Source: an uncultured Tenacibaculum sp.
GTDB taxonomy: Bacteria; Bacteroidota; Bacteroidia; Flavobacteriales; Flavobacteriaceae
Assembly (NCBI GenBank): GCA_947493285.1
Contig: CANLQH010000002.1
Coordinates: 124,001-188,000 of the forward strand
Reading direction: 5' to 3'
Length of the DNA: 64,000 nucleotides
Positions 15,316 through 24,143 of the stretch are shown in pieces. Made by a program: the position numbers and the translations under genes. Numbering within the stretch: the first letter of the stretch is position 1; every line of letters begins with the position of its first letter. Below the pieces are notes generated by a model. That model searched no databases, was not told where the DNA came from, and was given only the letters and a program-made list of their open reading frames with translations.

Positions 15316-17334
15316 ATGAAAAAACTATTATTTATAATATTATTAACTTTTAATATAAATGCTCAAGAAATAAAATTTGGAAAAGTTTCAAAAGAAGAAC
15401 TTGAGGAAAAAACACACCCTTTAGATTCTACTGCTGATGCGACTTATCTTCTAAAAAAAAGAAAAACTTACTTTAAGTTCGACACAAACAAAGGTTTTCA
15501 GGTCGTTACGGATTATCATGAGCGAATAAAAATTTACTCAAAAGATGGTTTAAATTACGCTACAAAAAAAATAAGATACTATGACCCACAAACTGGAGAT
15601 AAAGAAAAAGTAAGCAACTTAAAAGCCTATTCTTTTAACTTAGTTAATGATAAAATAAAAAAGAACAAAGTAACTAGTAAAAATATCTTTGATGAAAAAC
15701 TAAACAAGTATAGAAGTCAAAAAAAAATTACTTATCCAAATGTAAAAGAAAAAAGTGTAATTGATTTAAAGTATACTATAACTTCTCCTTACTGGAATAT
15801 TAATACTCTTAATTTTCAATATGGAATCCCAGTAAAAAAAATTGATTATGACGTAAGAATCCCTGAATATTTCATTTTTAACTTAAAAAATAAGGGGTAT
15901 TTCAATATAACTCCTAAACAAACTAATAAACAAGGTGAAATCAATTGGGCAACCAGAACTAGAACTTCAACTAGAGGTTCTAGAGGAGGGTCAACTATAA
16001 GTAGTGAGGTTAATAATCACAAAAAAAAGTTCAATGTAGTTTATTATACTTTTAATAGTAATAATATCCCTTCAATAAATGAAAAGGAACCTTATATAGG
16101 AAATATTAATAACTATCGAGGAGGTTGTGAATTTGAACTTTCAGGAACACGTTTTCCAAACTCGCTGCATAAAAACTATGCTACATCTTGGGAAAGTGTA
16201 TGTAAAACAATCTATAAATCGTTAAATTTTGGAAATGAACTTGATAAAAGTAACTACTATAAAAATGATTTAAAAGCTATTTTAGATATTGCAAAAAGTG
16301 ATATAGAAAAGACATCTTTAATTTTTCAGTTTATAAAATCAAAAGTTAAATGGAATGATTATTATGGTAAATACACAGAAAAAGGTGTGAAAAAAGCATA
16401 TAAAGATGGTTCTGGTAATGTAGCCGAAATTAATTTAATGCTTACCTCTATGTTACGCTCTGCTGGTATAAAAGCAAATCCTGTTTTAACAAGTACTAAA
16501 AACAATGGAACTCCTATTTTTCCTACAAGAGAAGGATTTAATTATGTCATCTCTAAAGTTAACTTATCAAACGGGAAATATATTTTATTAGATGCTACTG
16601 AAAAGTATTCTACAGCAAATATTACTCCTTTCAGAACTTTAAATTGGTTTGGGAGAGAAATTTTAGAAGGAGGTAATTCTCAACAAGTTAAGCTAATTCC
16701 TTCTAGACATACAAAAGAAAATAACATCCTACAAGTAAAAATAAATGAATTAGGTGAAATAAATGGGATGTTAAGAACTTCTCTAACTGGTCATTCTGCC
16801 ATGTTTTATCGCAAGGAAAACAATTTAAAAAAAGAAGATGATGTTATTTCTTCTTTAGAAGAAAAGTATAGTATAGAAATTGAAAACTTTAAAATCTTAA
16901 ACAAAGAAAAAATTTCCAAACCAATTACCCAAACATTAAAATTTACAAGTGAAGATTTTATCGAAGAGATAAATGGAAAATTATATTTTAACCCTTTATT
17001 TTTTCTAGGAACAAAAGAAAATCCATTTAAATCAGAAGAACGAAACTTCCCAGTTGATTATGGAATGCCTTGGCAAGATAAATTCTCTGTCTCAATTACA
17101 ATACCAGATAATTGCACTATAGAATCTTATCCTAAAAATCTTGCAATAGGATTAGCCGAAGGCTTAGGTGTATTTAAATATCAAATTAATATTCAAGGAA
17201 ATAAAATAAAACTATCTTCTGTTCTACAAATAAACTCAAACATAATTGCTCCCCAAAACTACGTTAGTTTGAGAAGTTTTTACAAACAATTAGTAGAAAA
17301 ACAAACCGAAAAAATTATTTTAATAAAAAAATAA
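15316..17334 (+). CDS. Secreted DUF3857 / transglutaminase-fold protein, probably catalytically dead
   Basis: 672 residues with a signal peptide ending near NAQ17 and the DUF3857-transglutaminase build of its neighbours. Aligning the core helix GNVAEINLMLTSMLRSAGI with the upstream paralogue puts Val369 where the Cys should be and Tyr410 (GFNYVI) in place of His; only Asp426 (LLDATEK) is kept. It thus looks like a pseudo-enzyme, perhaps a binding or scaffolding protein. Residues 213-229 form a Ser/Thr/Arg/Gly-rich loop. Its stop overlaps the next start (TAATG), so the last two genes are translationally coupled. Confidence 0.85.
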   Translation: MKKLLFIILLTFNINAQEIKFGKVSKEELEEKTHPLDSTADATYLLKKRKTYFKFDTNKGFQVVTDYHERIKIYSKDGLNYATKKIRYYDPQTGDKEKVSNLKAYSFNLVNDKIKKNKVTSKNIFDEKLNKYRSQKKITYPNVKEKSVIDLKYTITSPYWNINTLNFQYGIPVKKIDYDVRIPEYFIFNLKNKGYFNITPKQTNKQGEINWATRTRTSTRGSRGGSTISSEVNNHKKKFNVVYYTFNSNNIPSINEKEPYIGNINNYRGGCEFELSGTRFPNSLHKNYATSWESVCKTIYKSLNFGNELDKSNYYKNDLKAILDIAKSDIEKTSLIFQFIKSKVKWNDYYGKYTEKGVKKAYKDGSGNVAEINLMLTSMLRSAGIKANPVLTSTKNNGTPIFPTREGFNYVISKVNLSNGKYILLDATEKYSTANITPFRTLNWFGREILEGGNSQQVKLIPSRHTKENNILQVKINELGEINGMLRTSLTGHSAMFYRKENNLKKEDDVISSLEEKYSIEIENFKILNKEKISKPITQTLKFTSEDFIEEINGKLYFNPLFFLGTKENPFKSEERNFPVDYGMPWQDKFSVSITIPDNCTIESYPKNLAIGLAEGLGVFKYQINIQGNKIKLSSVLQINSNIIAPQNYVSLRSFYKQLVEKQTEKIILIKK

Positions 17335-19286
17335 TGAAAAGAATAATTCTGTTATTAATTACTATTGCTAGCACTCAATCCTTTTCTCAAAAGAAAAGAT
17401 CAACGAAGATTGGTAATGTTAAACTTAAAGAGCTAAGTCTAACCAATTATATTAAAGATACTACCGCTAACGCAGTTGTTTTACATGAACATGCTAACTA
17501 TTATTTAGACGAAGAAAAAGATTATAAAAATACTACCGATTTTTACTTTAAAGTAAAAATTTTGAAAAAAGAAGGGGCCAATAAAGCCATCATCAAAATC
17601 CCTTTTTACGGAAAAGACAAGGTTTATAATATAAAAGGAATAACATATAATATATCTAAGCAAGGGAAAATTGTAAAAAACCACCTTGTTAACTCTAATA
17701 TTTTTACTAAAGATTTAAATGCTAAATGGAAAGAAATATCTTTTACTCTTCCAAATATAAAAGCGGGTAGTATTATTGAATATTCTTACTCAATCACTTC
17801 TCCTTATTCTGGAATTGATGACTGGTACTTTCAATCTGACACTCCTAAAATAAAGAGTGACTTCACTGCATCAATATTAGGTAATTGGAAATACAAAATA
17901 AGAGTCGTAGGGTTTCAAAAATTATCAAAAAATGAAGCTTCAGTTAACAAAAGTTGCGTTACTATTCCTGGGCTTGGCAAAGGAGCTTGTTTAATTTTAG
18001 ATTATAGTATGGAAGATATTCCAGCCTTTAAAGAAGAAGACTATATGCTAAGTAAAGAAAATTTTATTTCAAAACTAGCTTTTGAACTTGAGTCATATAC
18101 TAGTCCTAAAGGAGGCATTAAAAAATACACTAAAACCTGGAAAGATGCTGACAGGAGTTTAAAGCATAATTTTTTAGATAATCAAATATCTAAAAAAAAT
18201 TATTTTAAAAAACAATTAAGCCATAATTTACTTAATAATGATAATGAACTTGAAAAAGCTAAACTCATTTTTAAATTCATTCAAAACCATTATTCATGGA
18301 ATGGTAAACATTGGCCTTCGAGAAAAGTAAAAGTGAAGAAAGCTTTTGAAGATAAAACAGGAAATATATTTGACATTAACCTATCACTATTTAATTCTTT
18401 ACAAGCTGCAAACATTAAAAGCTATTTGGTTCTTACTTCAACAAGAAATAAAGCTATTCCAACCAAGCTACACCCTATAGTAAATGACTTTAACTATCTA
18501 ATTGTAAAAACAATTATTAACAATAAAACTTACTTTTTAGATGCAACGGATAAACAATTACCATTCGGGTTAGTTCAAAAAAAATCATTGAATGGAGATG
18601 GAAGAGTTATGGACTTTAAAAAGGGTAGCTATTGGGAAACTATTAAATTAAGTGAAAAAACTTATAAAACTACAAAAGCCCAACTAACTCTTGATGACGA
18701 AGGCATTTTAAATGGGGATTTAATGATATCTTCTAATGGTTATTTTGCTACAGAAGATAGAAATGAATTAAAAAATAAAAACTCAGAAACTTACATAGAG
18801 GATTTTGAATCTGATCATACTAATTTAGAAGTAGATAGTTTTGAGCATAAAAACTTAGAATATAATAACGATCCTCTCCATCAAATATACAATATAATAT
18901 TTGAGGAGCTAGAACAAAAAAACAAAATAAGAATCAATCCTTTTTTAATAAATAAATTCACAAAAAATCCTTTTAAATTAAAAACGAGAGATTACCCTGT
19001 CGATTTTGCTTTTCCAAGAACTAACACATATATTCTTAATTTAAAAATACCTAAAGAATATAAGATAAAAGCTTTACCTGAAAACAAAGCAATCTCATTA
19101 CCTAATAAAGGAGGTAAATTTATTCTTAATTATAAAAAAACAAACAATACAATTAATTTATACTTTAAAGTATCAATCAACAAAAAAGTATACAGTAGTG
19201 ATGAATATCATTATTTAAAAGAGTTTTACAATCAAATAATTGAAGCACAAGATACTTTTATAGAAATAGAAAAAGTGAACGAATAA
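17334..19286 (+). CDS. Secreted DUF3857 / transglutaminase-fold protein, probably catalytically dead
   Basis: 650 residues with a signal peptide ending near SFS18. Same build as the upstream gene and closer to it than to the first: the helix GNIFDINLSLFNSLQAANI has Ile345 at the Cys position and DFNYLIV has Tyr388 at the His position, while Asp403 (FLDATDK) remains. The conserved VDFAFPRTNTY block near the C-terminus matches VDYGMPWQDKF in the neighbour. The TAA stop sits inside the loop of the terminator hairpin that ends the operon. Confidence 0.85.
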   Translation: MKRIILLLITIASTQSFSQKKRSTKIGNVKLKELSLTNYIKDTTANAVVLHEHANYYLDEEKDYKNTTDFYFKVKILKKEGANKAIIKIPFYGKDKVYNIKGITYNISKQGKIVKNHLVNSNIFTKDLNAKWKEISFTLPNIKAGSIIEYSYSITSPYSGIDDWYFQSDTPKIKSDFTASILGNWKYKIRVVGFQKLSKNEASVNKSCVTIPGLGKGACLILDYSMEDIPAFKEEDYMLSKENFISKLAFELESYTSPKGGIKKYTKTWKDADRSLKHNFLDNQISKKNYFKKQLSHNLLNNDNELEKAKLIFKFIQNHYSWNGKHWPSRKVKVKKAFEDKTGNIFDINLSLFNSLQAANIKSYLVLTSTRNKAIPTKLHPIVNDFNYLIVKTIINNKTYFLDATDKQLPFGLVQKKSLNGDGRVMDFKKGSYWETIKLSEKTYKTTKAQLTLDDEGILNGDLMISSNGYFATEDRNELKNKNSETYIEDFESDHTNLEVDSFEHKNLEYNNDPLHQIYNIIFEELEQKNKIRINPFLINKFTKNPFKLKTRDYPVDFAFPRTNTYILNLKIPKEYKIKALPENKAISLPNKGGKFILNYKKTNNTINLYFKVSINKKVYSSDEYHYLKEFYNQIIEAQDTFIEIEKVNE

Positions 19287-19302
19287 TCGTTCACTTTTTT
19301 AT
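19271..19302. terminator. Bidirectional terminator whose loop holds a stop codon
   Basis: AAAAGTGAACGA (19271-19282), loop with the TAA stop of the plus gene (19284-19286), TCGTTCACTTTT (19287-19298). The minus-strand Lrp gene ends right beside it and shares it. Confidence 0.88.
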
Positions 19303-19760
19303 TATAACGCAATAGCATTCGAATTTTTCACTTCTCCAATAGTAAATGTACTATGAGTATTCCCTATATGCTTTAAAGCAGTTAATTTGTTTACCATAAA
19401 CTCACGATATTCATCCATATCTTTTACATATATTTTTAAAATATAATCGTAATCTCCACTAACATGAAAACACTCAGTTACTTCATCTAACTTGTTAATT
19501 TCTCTTTCAAATACAGTAATATATTCTTTAGTATGCTTTTCTAATCTAATATGACAAAACGCTAAGAACGATTTACCAATCTTGTTTTTATTCACCAACG
19601 CAACATATTGAGTAATTACCTGCTCTCTCTCAAGTTTCTTAATACGTTCATATACAGCAGTAACAGACAAACCCAACTGTAACGACAGTTGCTTTGTAGT
19701 TTGTTTACTATCTTTTTGAAGTAATTCTAATAATTTTTTATCTGTACGATCTAATTTCAT
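19302..19760 (-). CDS. Lrp/AsnC family transcriptional regulator
   Basis: 152 residues: N-terminal winged helix (about 1-60, DRTDKKLLELLQKDSKQTTKQLSLQLGLSVTAVYERIKKLE) and C-terminal RAM effector-binding domain (about 70-140, CFHVSGDYDYILKIYVKDMDEYREF). Length is standard. It is divergent from a Met/Cys gamma-lyase-type gene across a 165-nt gap. This arrangement recalls MdeR-MdeA, in which an Lrp-type protein controls methionine degradation, so amino acid-responsive control of that neighbour is the likely job. A TATTTTTG box on the minus strand (19826-19833) gives a leader of about 60 nt. Confidence 0.93.
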   Translation of the reverse strand: MKLDRTDKKLLELLQKDSKQTTKQLSLQLGLSVTAVYERIKKLEREQVITQYVALVNKNKIGKSFLAFCHIRLEKHTKEYITVFEREINKLDEVTECFHVSGDYDYILKIYVKDMDEYREFMVNKLTALKHIGNTHSTFTIGEVKNSNAIAL

Positions 19761-19825
19761 CTGAAAATTTTACACCTTTTATAGATTTTTATTCCAAAAA
19801 TCTTGTTTTTAAAACTAATAAAGAT

Positions 19826-19833
19826 CAAAAATA
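19826..19833 (-). promoter_or_regulatory. -7 promoter element of lrp-type gene
   Basis: Minus-strand TATTTTTG, perfect consensus. Confidence 0.5.
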
Positions 19834-19865
19834 AAGAAAAATAATCTAACACAAATAATATTGCT

Positions 19866-19878
19866 TGATTTAAAATCA
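19866..19878. promoter_or_regulatory. Possible Lrp-type operator between divergent genes
   Basis: TGATTTAAAATCA is a 13-nt AT-rich dyad, symmetric about its central base, in the divergent gap, 48 nt before the gamma-lyase start. Function inferred from position only. Confidence 0.35.
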
Positions 19879-19925
19879 TGTTTTAAAGTAATTTACAATC
19901 TATTAAACAACTAAAAATTACTATT

Positions 19926-21143
19926 ATGGATTTTAAACCAGCTAACAATATTCAAGACTTACAATATTTTGGAGAATTCGGAGGTGTAAACCCTTCAATT
20001 TCTGATTCGTCCACTTATACTTTCATGAAAGCAAAAACAATGTTTGATACTTTTGAAGGGAATACAGATGGATGCTATTTATATTCTCGTCACACCTCTC
20101 CTTCAAACTTATATCTAGGTGAAGCTTTGGCTGCTATGGAAGGAACAGAAACTGCTAACGTAGCAGGCTCTGGAATGGGCGCTATCACTCCTACTATTCT
20201 ACAAATTTGTGGCGCAGGAGATCATATCGTATCAAGTAGAACCATCTATGGCGGAACCTATGCTTTTCTAAAGAATTTTACACCAAGAATGGGTATTGAA
20301 ACTTCTTTTGTAAACATTACTAAGTTAGATGTTGTTGAAGCTGCTATTAATGAAAATACTAAAATGATTTACTGCGAAACTGTAAGTAATCCTCTTTTAG
20401 AAGTTGCCGACATAAAAGGTTTATCAGCTTTAGCCAAAAAATACAACTTACAATTAGTTGTTGATAATACATTTTCGCCTTTATCTATTTCTCCTGTACA
20501 ATTAGGTGCTGATGTTGTTATTCATAGTTTAACAAAATTCATTAACGGATCATCAGATACTATGGGAGGTGTAGTTTGTGCGAGTGCTGATTTTATCAAC
20601 TCACAAAAAAGTGTAATTGATGGAGCAAGTATGCTATTAGGTTCTTCTATGGATTCTTTACGTTCTTCATCTATTTTAAAAAATATGAGAACACTGCATA
20701 TTCGTATGAAGCAACATAGTAAAAATGCAGCTTATTTAGCTGAGAAATTTGAAGCTGACGGGTTAAAAACAGTATATCCTGGATTAAAATCACATCCATC
20801 ATATGAAATTTTTAAATCGATGATGAATGAAGAGTATGGCTTTGGAGGAATGTTAACTATTGATTCGGGATCTTTAGAAAAAGCAAATGCTTTAATGGAA
20901 TTAATGCAAGAACGCAACTTAGGATATTTGGCTGTGAGTTTAGGATTCTACAAAACATTATTCTCAGCTCCAGGAACTTCTACCTCATCAGAAATACCAG
21001 AAGAAGAACAAGTAGAAATGGGATTAACTGATGGATTAATTCGTTTCTCTATTGGTTTAGACAACGACATAGAACGCACTTATGAAATGATGAAAGCTTG
21101 TATGCTAGAAATAGGCGTTTTAAAAGAAAAGGTTCTAGCTTAA
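19926..21143 (+). CDS. PLP-dependent Cys/Met metabolism enzyme, probably methionine or cystathionine gamma-lyase
   Basis: 405 residues of fold-type I. The PLP lysine is Lys204 in SLTKFINGSSD, preceded by the cofactor-binding VVDNTFSPL and YCETVSNPLLEV blocks; the N-terminal YSRHTSPSNLYLGEALAAMEGTE is the substrate-entrance region. The family covers cystathionine gamma-synthase, gamma-lyase, O-acetylhomoserine sulfhydrylase and methionine gamma-lyase; the sequence alone does not separate them safely. The divergent Lrp regulator favours a catabolic gamma-lyase. Product would be 2-oxobutyrate plus a thiol or cysteine. Monocistronic, with a strong terminator. Confidence 0.88.
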   Translation: MDFKPANNIQDLQYFGEFGGVNPSISDSSTYTFMKAKTMFDTFEGNTDGCYLYSRHTSPSNLYLGEALAAMEGTETANVAGSGMGAITPTILQICGAGDHIVSSRTIYGGTYAFLKNFTPRMGIETSFVNITKLDVVEAAINENTKMIYCETVSNPLLEVADIKGLSALAKKYNLQLVVDNTFSPLSISPVQLGADVVIHSLTKFINGSSDTMGGVVCASADFINSQKSVIDGASMLLGSSMDSLRSSSILKNMRTLHIRMKQHSKNAAYLAEKFEADGLKTVYPGLKSHPSYEIFKSMMNEEYGFGGMLTIDSGSLEKANALMELMQERNLGYLAVSLGFYKTLFSAPGTSTSSEIPEEEQVEMGLTDGLIRFSIGLDNDIERTYEMMKACMLEIGVLKEKVLA

Positions 21144-21160
21144 TAACTAAAACACAAATA

Positions 21161-21189
21161 AAAAGTCCCGCAATATGCGGGGCTTTTAT
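21161..21189. terminator. Bidirectional terminator between convergent genes
   Basis: AAAAGTCCCGCA, loop ATAT-like, GCGGGGCTTTT; A- and T-flanked. Confidence 0.9.
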
Positions 21190-21190
21190 T

Positions 21191-22213
21191 TTACTTTCCA
21201 TAAAAACGTTTGGTAAATTCTTTTATATCTTCCTTTGAAGGTGGTTCTCCCGAAAACGGAACCATGTCCCAACGATCGTTATCTTTCATTAATTCAAAAC
21301 GAAACATTGATGTTCCTGCATCATTCGGATTTAACAAAGGATATCGTAAATCTAAATATTGAACATTCTTGCTAGAATCCATAGGTATTAAGTTATAATA
21401 CCCATTACTAAACCATGTCAAGGTTTTAATATCAGAATGATTAACATCTAACAGCTCTCTGTTTTTAGAAATGCTTAAAATAGTATCAACCTCAGCTTTT
21501 GAATCTAATAATGAATAAAATCCAACTTTATAATCATTTTCTGTTTCGGCTATTCCATACCATAAAACATTATTCAATATGGTAGGTTGTGTAGAAAATC
21601 GGCTATATGAAACCTCAGCCTTATCAAACGACTCTTTAAAAATTGAATCAACATGTAATTTATTTCCAATAGTAAATAGCATGTATGCTGAACTTACTAA
21701 TATCCCTGCATGTGTCCACCATTTTCTTCTAGCTTTTTTTCGATTGTAAAACATTGCTATAATCAAACACACTAAAAAAGGTAACGTGTATAAAGGATCT
21801 ACGACAGAAATATTATTAAAGGCAACTCTATAATCAGAAAAAGGCAAGAACAATTGCGTTCCGTAAGGCGTAAAACTATCTAATAATGGATGTGTAAAAA
21901 TGGATAAAAAGTATAACCATATCCAATCTTTTAAATTTGTCGTTCCAACTCGCTTACCTGTATCATATAGTTTATGTGTTATCCATCCGAAAAGAAAAGG
22001 AGCTAAAATTGCAAAAACAATTGAATGCATAAACCCTCTATGAAATGCCATTGCATCAATTTCATTACCATACAGCCAGCTACCAATAAATACATCTAAA
22101 TCGGGTATGGTTCCTCCTATCGCACCAAATAACAATGCCTTGTTTCCTACCTTTTTTCCTAGTGCAATTTCTCCGCAAGCTGCACCTAAAACAATTTGAG
22201 TTAATGAATCCAT
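21191..22213 (-). CDS. Membrane-bound metal-dependent hydrolase, YdjM/DUF457 family
   Basis: Begins MDSLTQIVLGAACGEIALG. I place the start at 22213 because the alternative ATG at 22222 lies inside a perfect minus-strand -7 box. The 340-residue protein has family metal-binding motifs: PDLDVFIG, a histidine cluster AFHRGFMHSIVF, and FLSIFTHPLLDSFTPYG, all near membrane segments in the first half. The C-terminal 160 residues form a soluble, probably periplasmic domain. The family is annotated as LexA-regulated inner-membrane hydrolase in enterics; the reaction is not known. Confidence 0.88.
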   Translation of the reverse strand: MDSLTQIVLGAACGEIALGKKVGNKALLFGAIGGTIPDLDVFIGSWLYGNEIDAMAFHRGFMHSIVFAILAPFLFGWITHKLYDTGKRVGTTNLKDWIWLYFLSIFTHPLLDSFTPYGTQLFLPFSDYRVAFNNISVVDPLYTLPFLVCLIIAMFYNRKKARRKWWTHAGILVSSAYMLFTIGNKLHVDSIFKESFDKAEVSYSRFSTQPTILNNVLWYGIAETENDYKVGFYSLLDSKAEVDTILSISKNRELLDVNHSDIKTLTWFSNGYYNLIPMDSSKNVQYLDLRYPLLNPNDAGTSMFRFELMKDNDRWDMVPFSGEPPSKEDIKEFTKRFYGK

Positions 22214-22219
22214 AGTTGG

Positions 22220-22227
22220 CAAATGTA
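22220..22227 (-). promoter_or_regulatory. -7 element of YdjM-like gene, leaderless arrangement
   Basis: Minus-strand TACATTTG, perfect consensus, ends 6 nt before ATG 22213. It decides the start codon. Confidence 0.6.
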
Positions 22228-22294
22228 CTAAACTGATTCTACTTGTGTAATTCTTTGCAAAATCGTAACATTACACTTCCAAAAAAACTACACA

Positions 22295-23761
22295 ATGCAA
22301 GACGATAAAAATTTATCTGAAATTAATATAGAAGACCAAAAAATTATAGACAATAAAGAATTAAGTTTTTGGGAAGCTTTAATTCCTGTAATCATTTTGA
22401 TGGGACTATTAGCTTATAATATTTTTTATGCTGATGGTGCTTGGTTAGGAGATTATTCTAATCAATATATTCTATTAATGGGAGGTGCTATTGCAGCTGG
22501 AGTAGGTTTTTTCAACAAGGTTTCTATTCAAACCATGATTGCTGAAGTTTGGGAAAACTGGAAAAGTGTTTTTGTTCCTATTATGATTTTATTTTTAGTA
22601 GGTGCTTTAGCAGGAACCTGGCTAGTAAGTGGAATTATACCTGCAATGGTTTATTATGGATTACAAGTATTAAGTCCTGAAATATTTTTACCTGCTTCTG
22701 TTATTATTGCTGCGATTATATCAATCGCAACTGGTAGTTCATGGACTACTTCTGCAACTGTAGGTATTGCCTTAGTTGGTATCGGAAGTGCTTTAGGAAT
22801 TCCTTCTGGAATGATTGCTGGTGCTGTAATTTCTGGAGCTTACTTTGGAGATAAAATGTCGCCACTTTCAGACACTACAAATTTAGCTCCTGCGATGGCT
22901 GGGACAGATTTATTTACCCATATAAAATATATGGCATACACAACAGTGCCAACTATTATTGTTACTCTTATTGTCTTTGCCATTTTAAGTGGAACTATTG
23001 ATACAACAGGTAGTGCAGATGTAAGTAACCTATTAACGAGTATTAAAAATACGTTTCATATATCTCCAATGTTATTTATTGTACCGGCTGTGGTAATAGC
23101 AATGATTTTATTAAAAACGAAGCCTCTAGTAGCTTTAGGAACTGGTGTTGTTTTAGCAGCTGTTTTTGCTTTTATTTTCCAAGGAGACGTATTAGATACT
23201 TTAAATGAATCCAGATTTCAATCAATTGTTAATTCAGTTTTAACCGATACTCAAATACAAACGGATAATGAAAAACTAACTGAATTATTTAGTGCTGGTG
23301 GAATGAATGGAATGTTATGGACCATCTTTTTAATTGTTTGCGCTATGGTATTTGGTGGTGTTATGGATGCTATTGGAGCCCTAGCTAAATTAACCAAGGC
23401 ACTATTATCAATTGCCACTTCTGTTTTTGGTTTGTTTGCCAGTACAGTTGTAAGTTGTCTAGGATTAAACGTAATTGCTTCCGATCAATACCTAGCATTG
23501 GTAATTCCTGGAAAAATGTTTAAACAAGCTTATGAGGATAAAGGTTTAGCTCCTGAAAACTTAAGTAGAACGTTAGAAGATTCTGGAACTGTAACCTCTG
23601 TATTAATTCCTTGGAATACTTGTGGAGCTTACCAATCTGGAGTGTTAGGTGTAGGTGTTGGCGAATATGCTTTATATGCGGTGTTTAACTGGCTAAGTCC
23701 ATTTACAACCTTATTATTTGCTGCCTTTAGAATCAAGATTAGACAATTAGTAAAAAAATAA
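22295..23761 (+). CDS. nhaC: Na+/H+ antiporter, NhaC family
   Basis: Inner-membrane secondary transporter of 488 residues with a soluble N-terminus of about 25 residues and about 11-12 hydrophobic segments. Family features are TGSSWTTSATVGIALVGIGSALGIP, SGAYFGDKMSPLSDTTNLAPA (polar ion-binding segment) and LEDSGTVTSVLIPWNTCGAYQSGVLGV near the C-terminus. It exports Na+ in exchange for protons, or in related members exchanges malate/lactate, though nothing here suggests the latter. It fits a marine lifestyle. Single-gene unit bounded by a terminator. Confidence 0.92.
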   Translation: MQDDKNLSEINIEDQKIIDNKELSFWEALIPVIILMGLLAYNIFYADGAWLGDYSNQYILLMGGAIAAGVGFFNKVSIQTMIAEVWENWKSVFVPIMILFLVGALAGTWLVSGIIPAMVYYGLQVLSPEIFLPASVIIAAIISIATGSSWTTSATVGIALVGIGSALGIPSGMIAGAVISGAYFGDKMSPLSDTTNLAPAMAGTDLFTHIKYMAYTTVPTIIVTLIVFAILSGTIDTTGSADVSNLLTSIKNTFHISPMLFIVPAVVIAMILLKTKPLVALGTGVVLAAVFAFIFQGDVLDTLNESRFQSIVNSVLTDTQIQTDNEKLTELFSAGGMNGMLWTIFLIVCAMVFGGVMDAIGALAKLTKALLSIATSVFGLFASTVVSCLGLNVIASDQYLALVIPGKMFKQAYEDKGLAPENLSRTLEDSGTVTSVLIPWNTCGAYQSGVLGVGVGEYALYAVFNWLSPFTTLLFAAFRIKIRQLVKK

Positions 23762-23766
23762 TATTA

Positions 23767-23798
23767 CAATCCTCACTTATAAAACGTGAGGATTTTTT
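23767..23798 (+). terminator. Terminator after nhaC
   Basis: AATCCTCAC, 9-nt loop, GTGAGGATT then TTTTT. Confidence 0.85.
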
Positions 23799-23832
23799 AT
23801 TATAGCAAAAGTTTTAGCCAAAAATTAATTTA

Positions 23833-24039
23833 ATGGATTTAGATAATATATACATATATTCTATAGGTGTGATTTTTTGTATCTGGCTAATTGTTTCGGA
23901 ATTAAAGTTTCTGAAAATAACATCTTCAGATGAAGATGAATTTACATATAGAAAAAACAAAATTAGAAGTATCAATATATTGATTTCATCTACAATTGGC
24001 TTAATACTATTCTTGTGGTTCATTTATAGTGAAGTATAA
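23833..24039 (+). CDS. Small two-segment membrane protein, unknown
   Basis: A 68-residue frame starting MDLDNIYIYSIG with two hydrophobic segments (about 8-24 and 47-64) around an acidic/basic loop SSDEDEFTYRKNK. The alternating hydrophobic/charged pattern is protein-like, whereas the overlapping minus-strand frame is less regular. No family recognised and no promoter clearly seen, so it is offered with reserve. Confidence 0.5.
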   Translation: MDLDNIYIYSIGVIFCIWLIVSELKFLKITSSDEDEFTYRKNKIRSINILISSTIGLILFLWFIYSEV

Positions 24040-24143
24040 CTTTAACCTGAGATAATAACTACCGCTATACTCCTCGTTAGTATGAGTTAAATAAATCAGA
24101 AATGACGATTTCAAATATTTTATAGATAGTATTCTCTTTTTTT

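Noticed and set aside
23814..24023. 69-codon minus-strand frame opposite the small membrane protein
   Set aside because: The plus-strand frame has a cleaner two-helix pattern; only one is likely real, and the choice is not certain.
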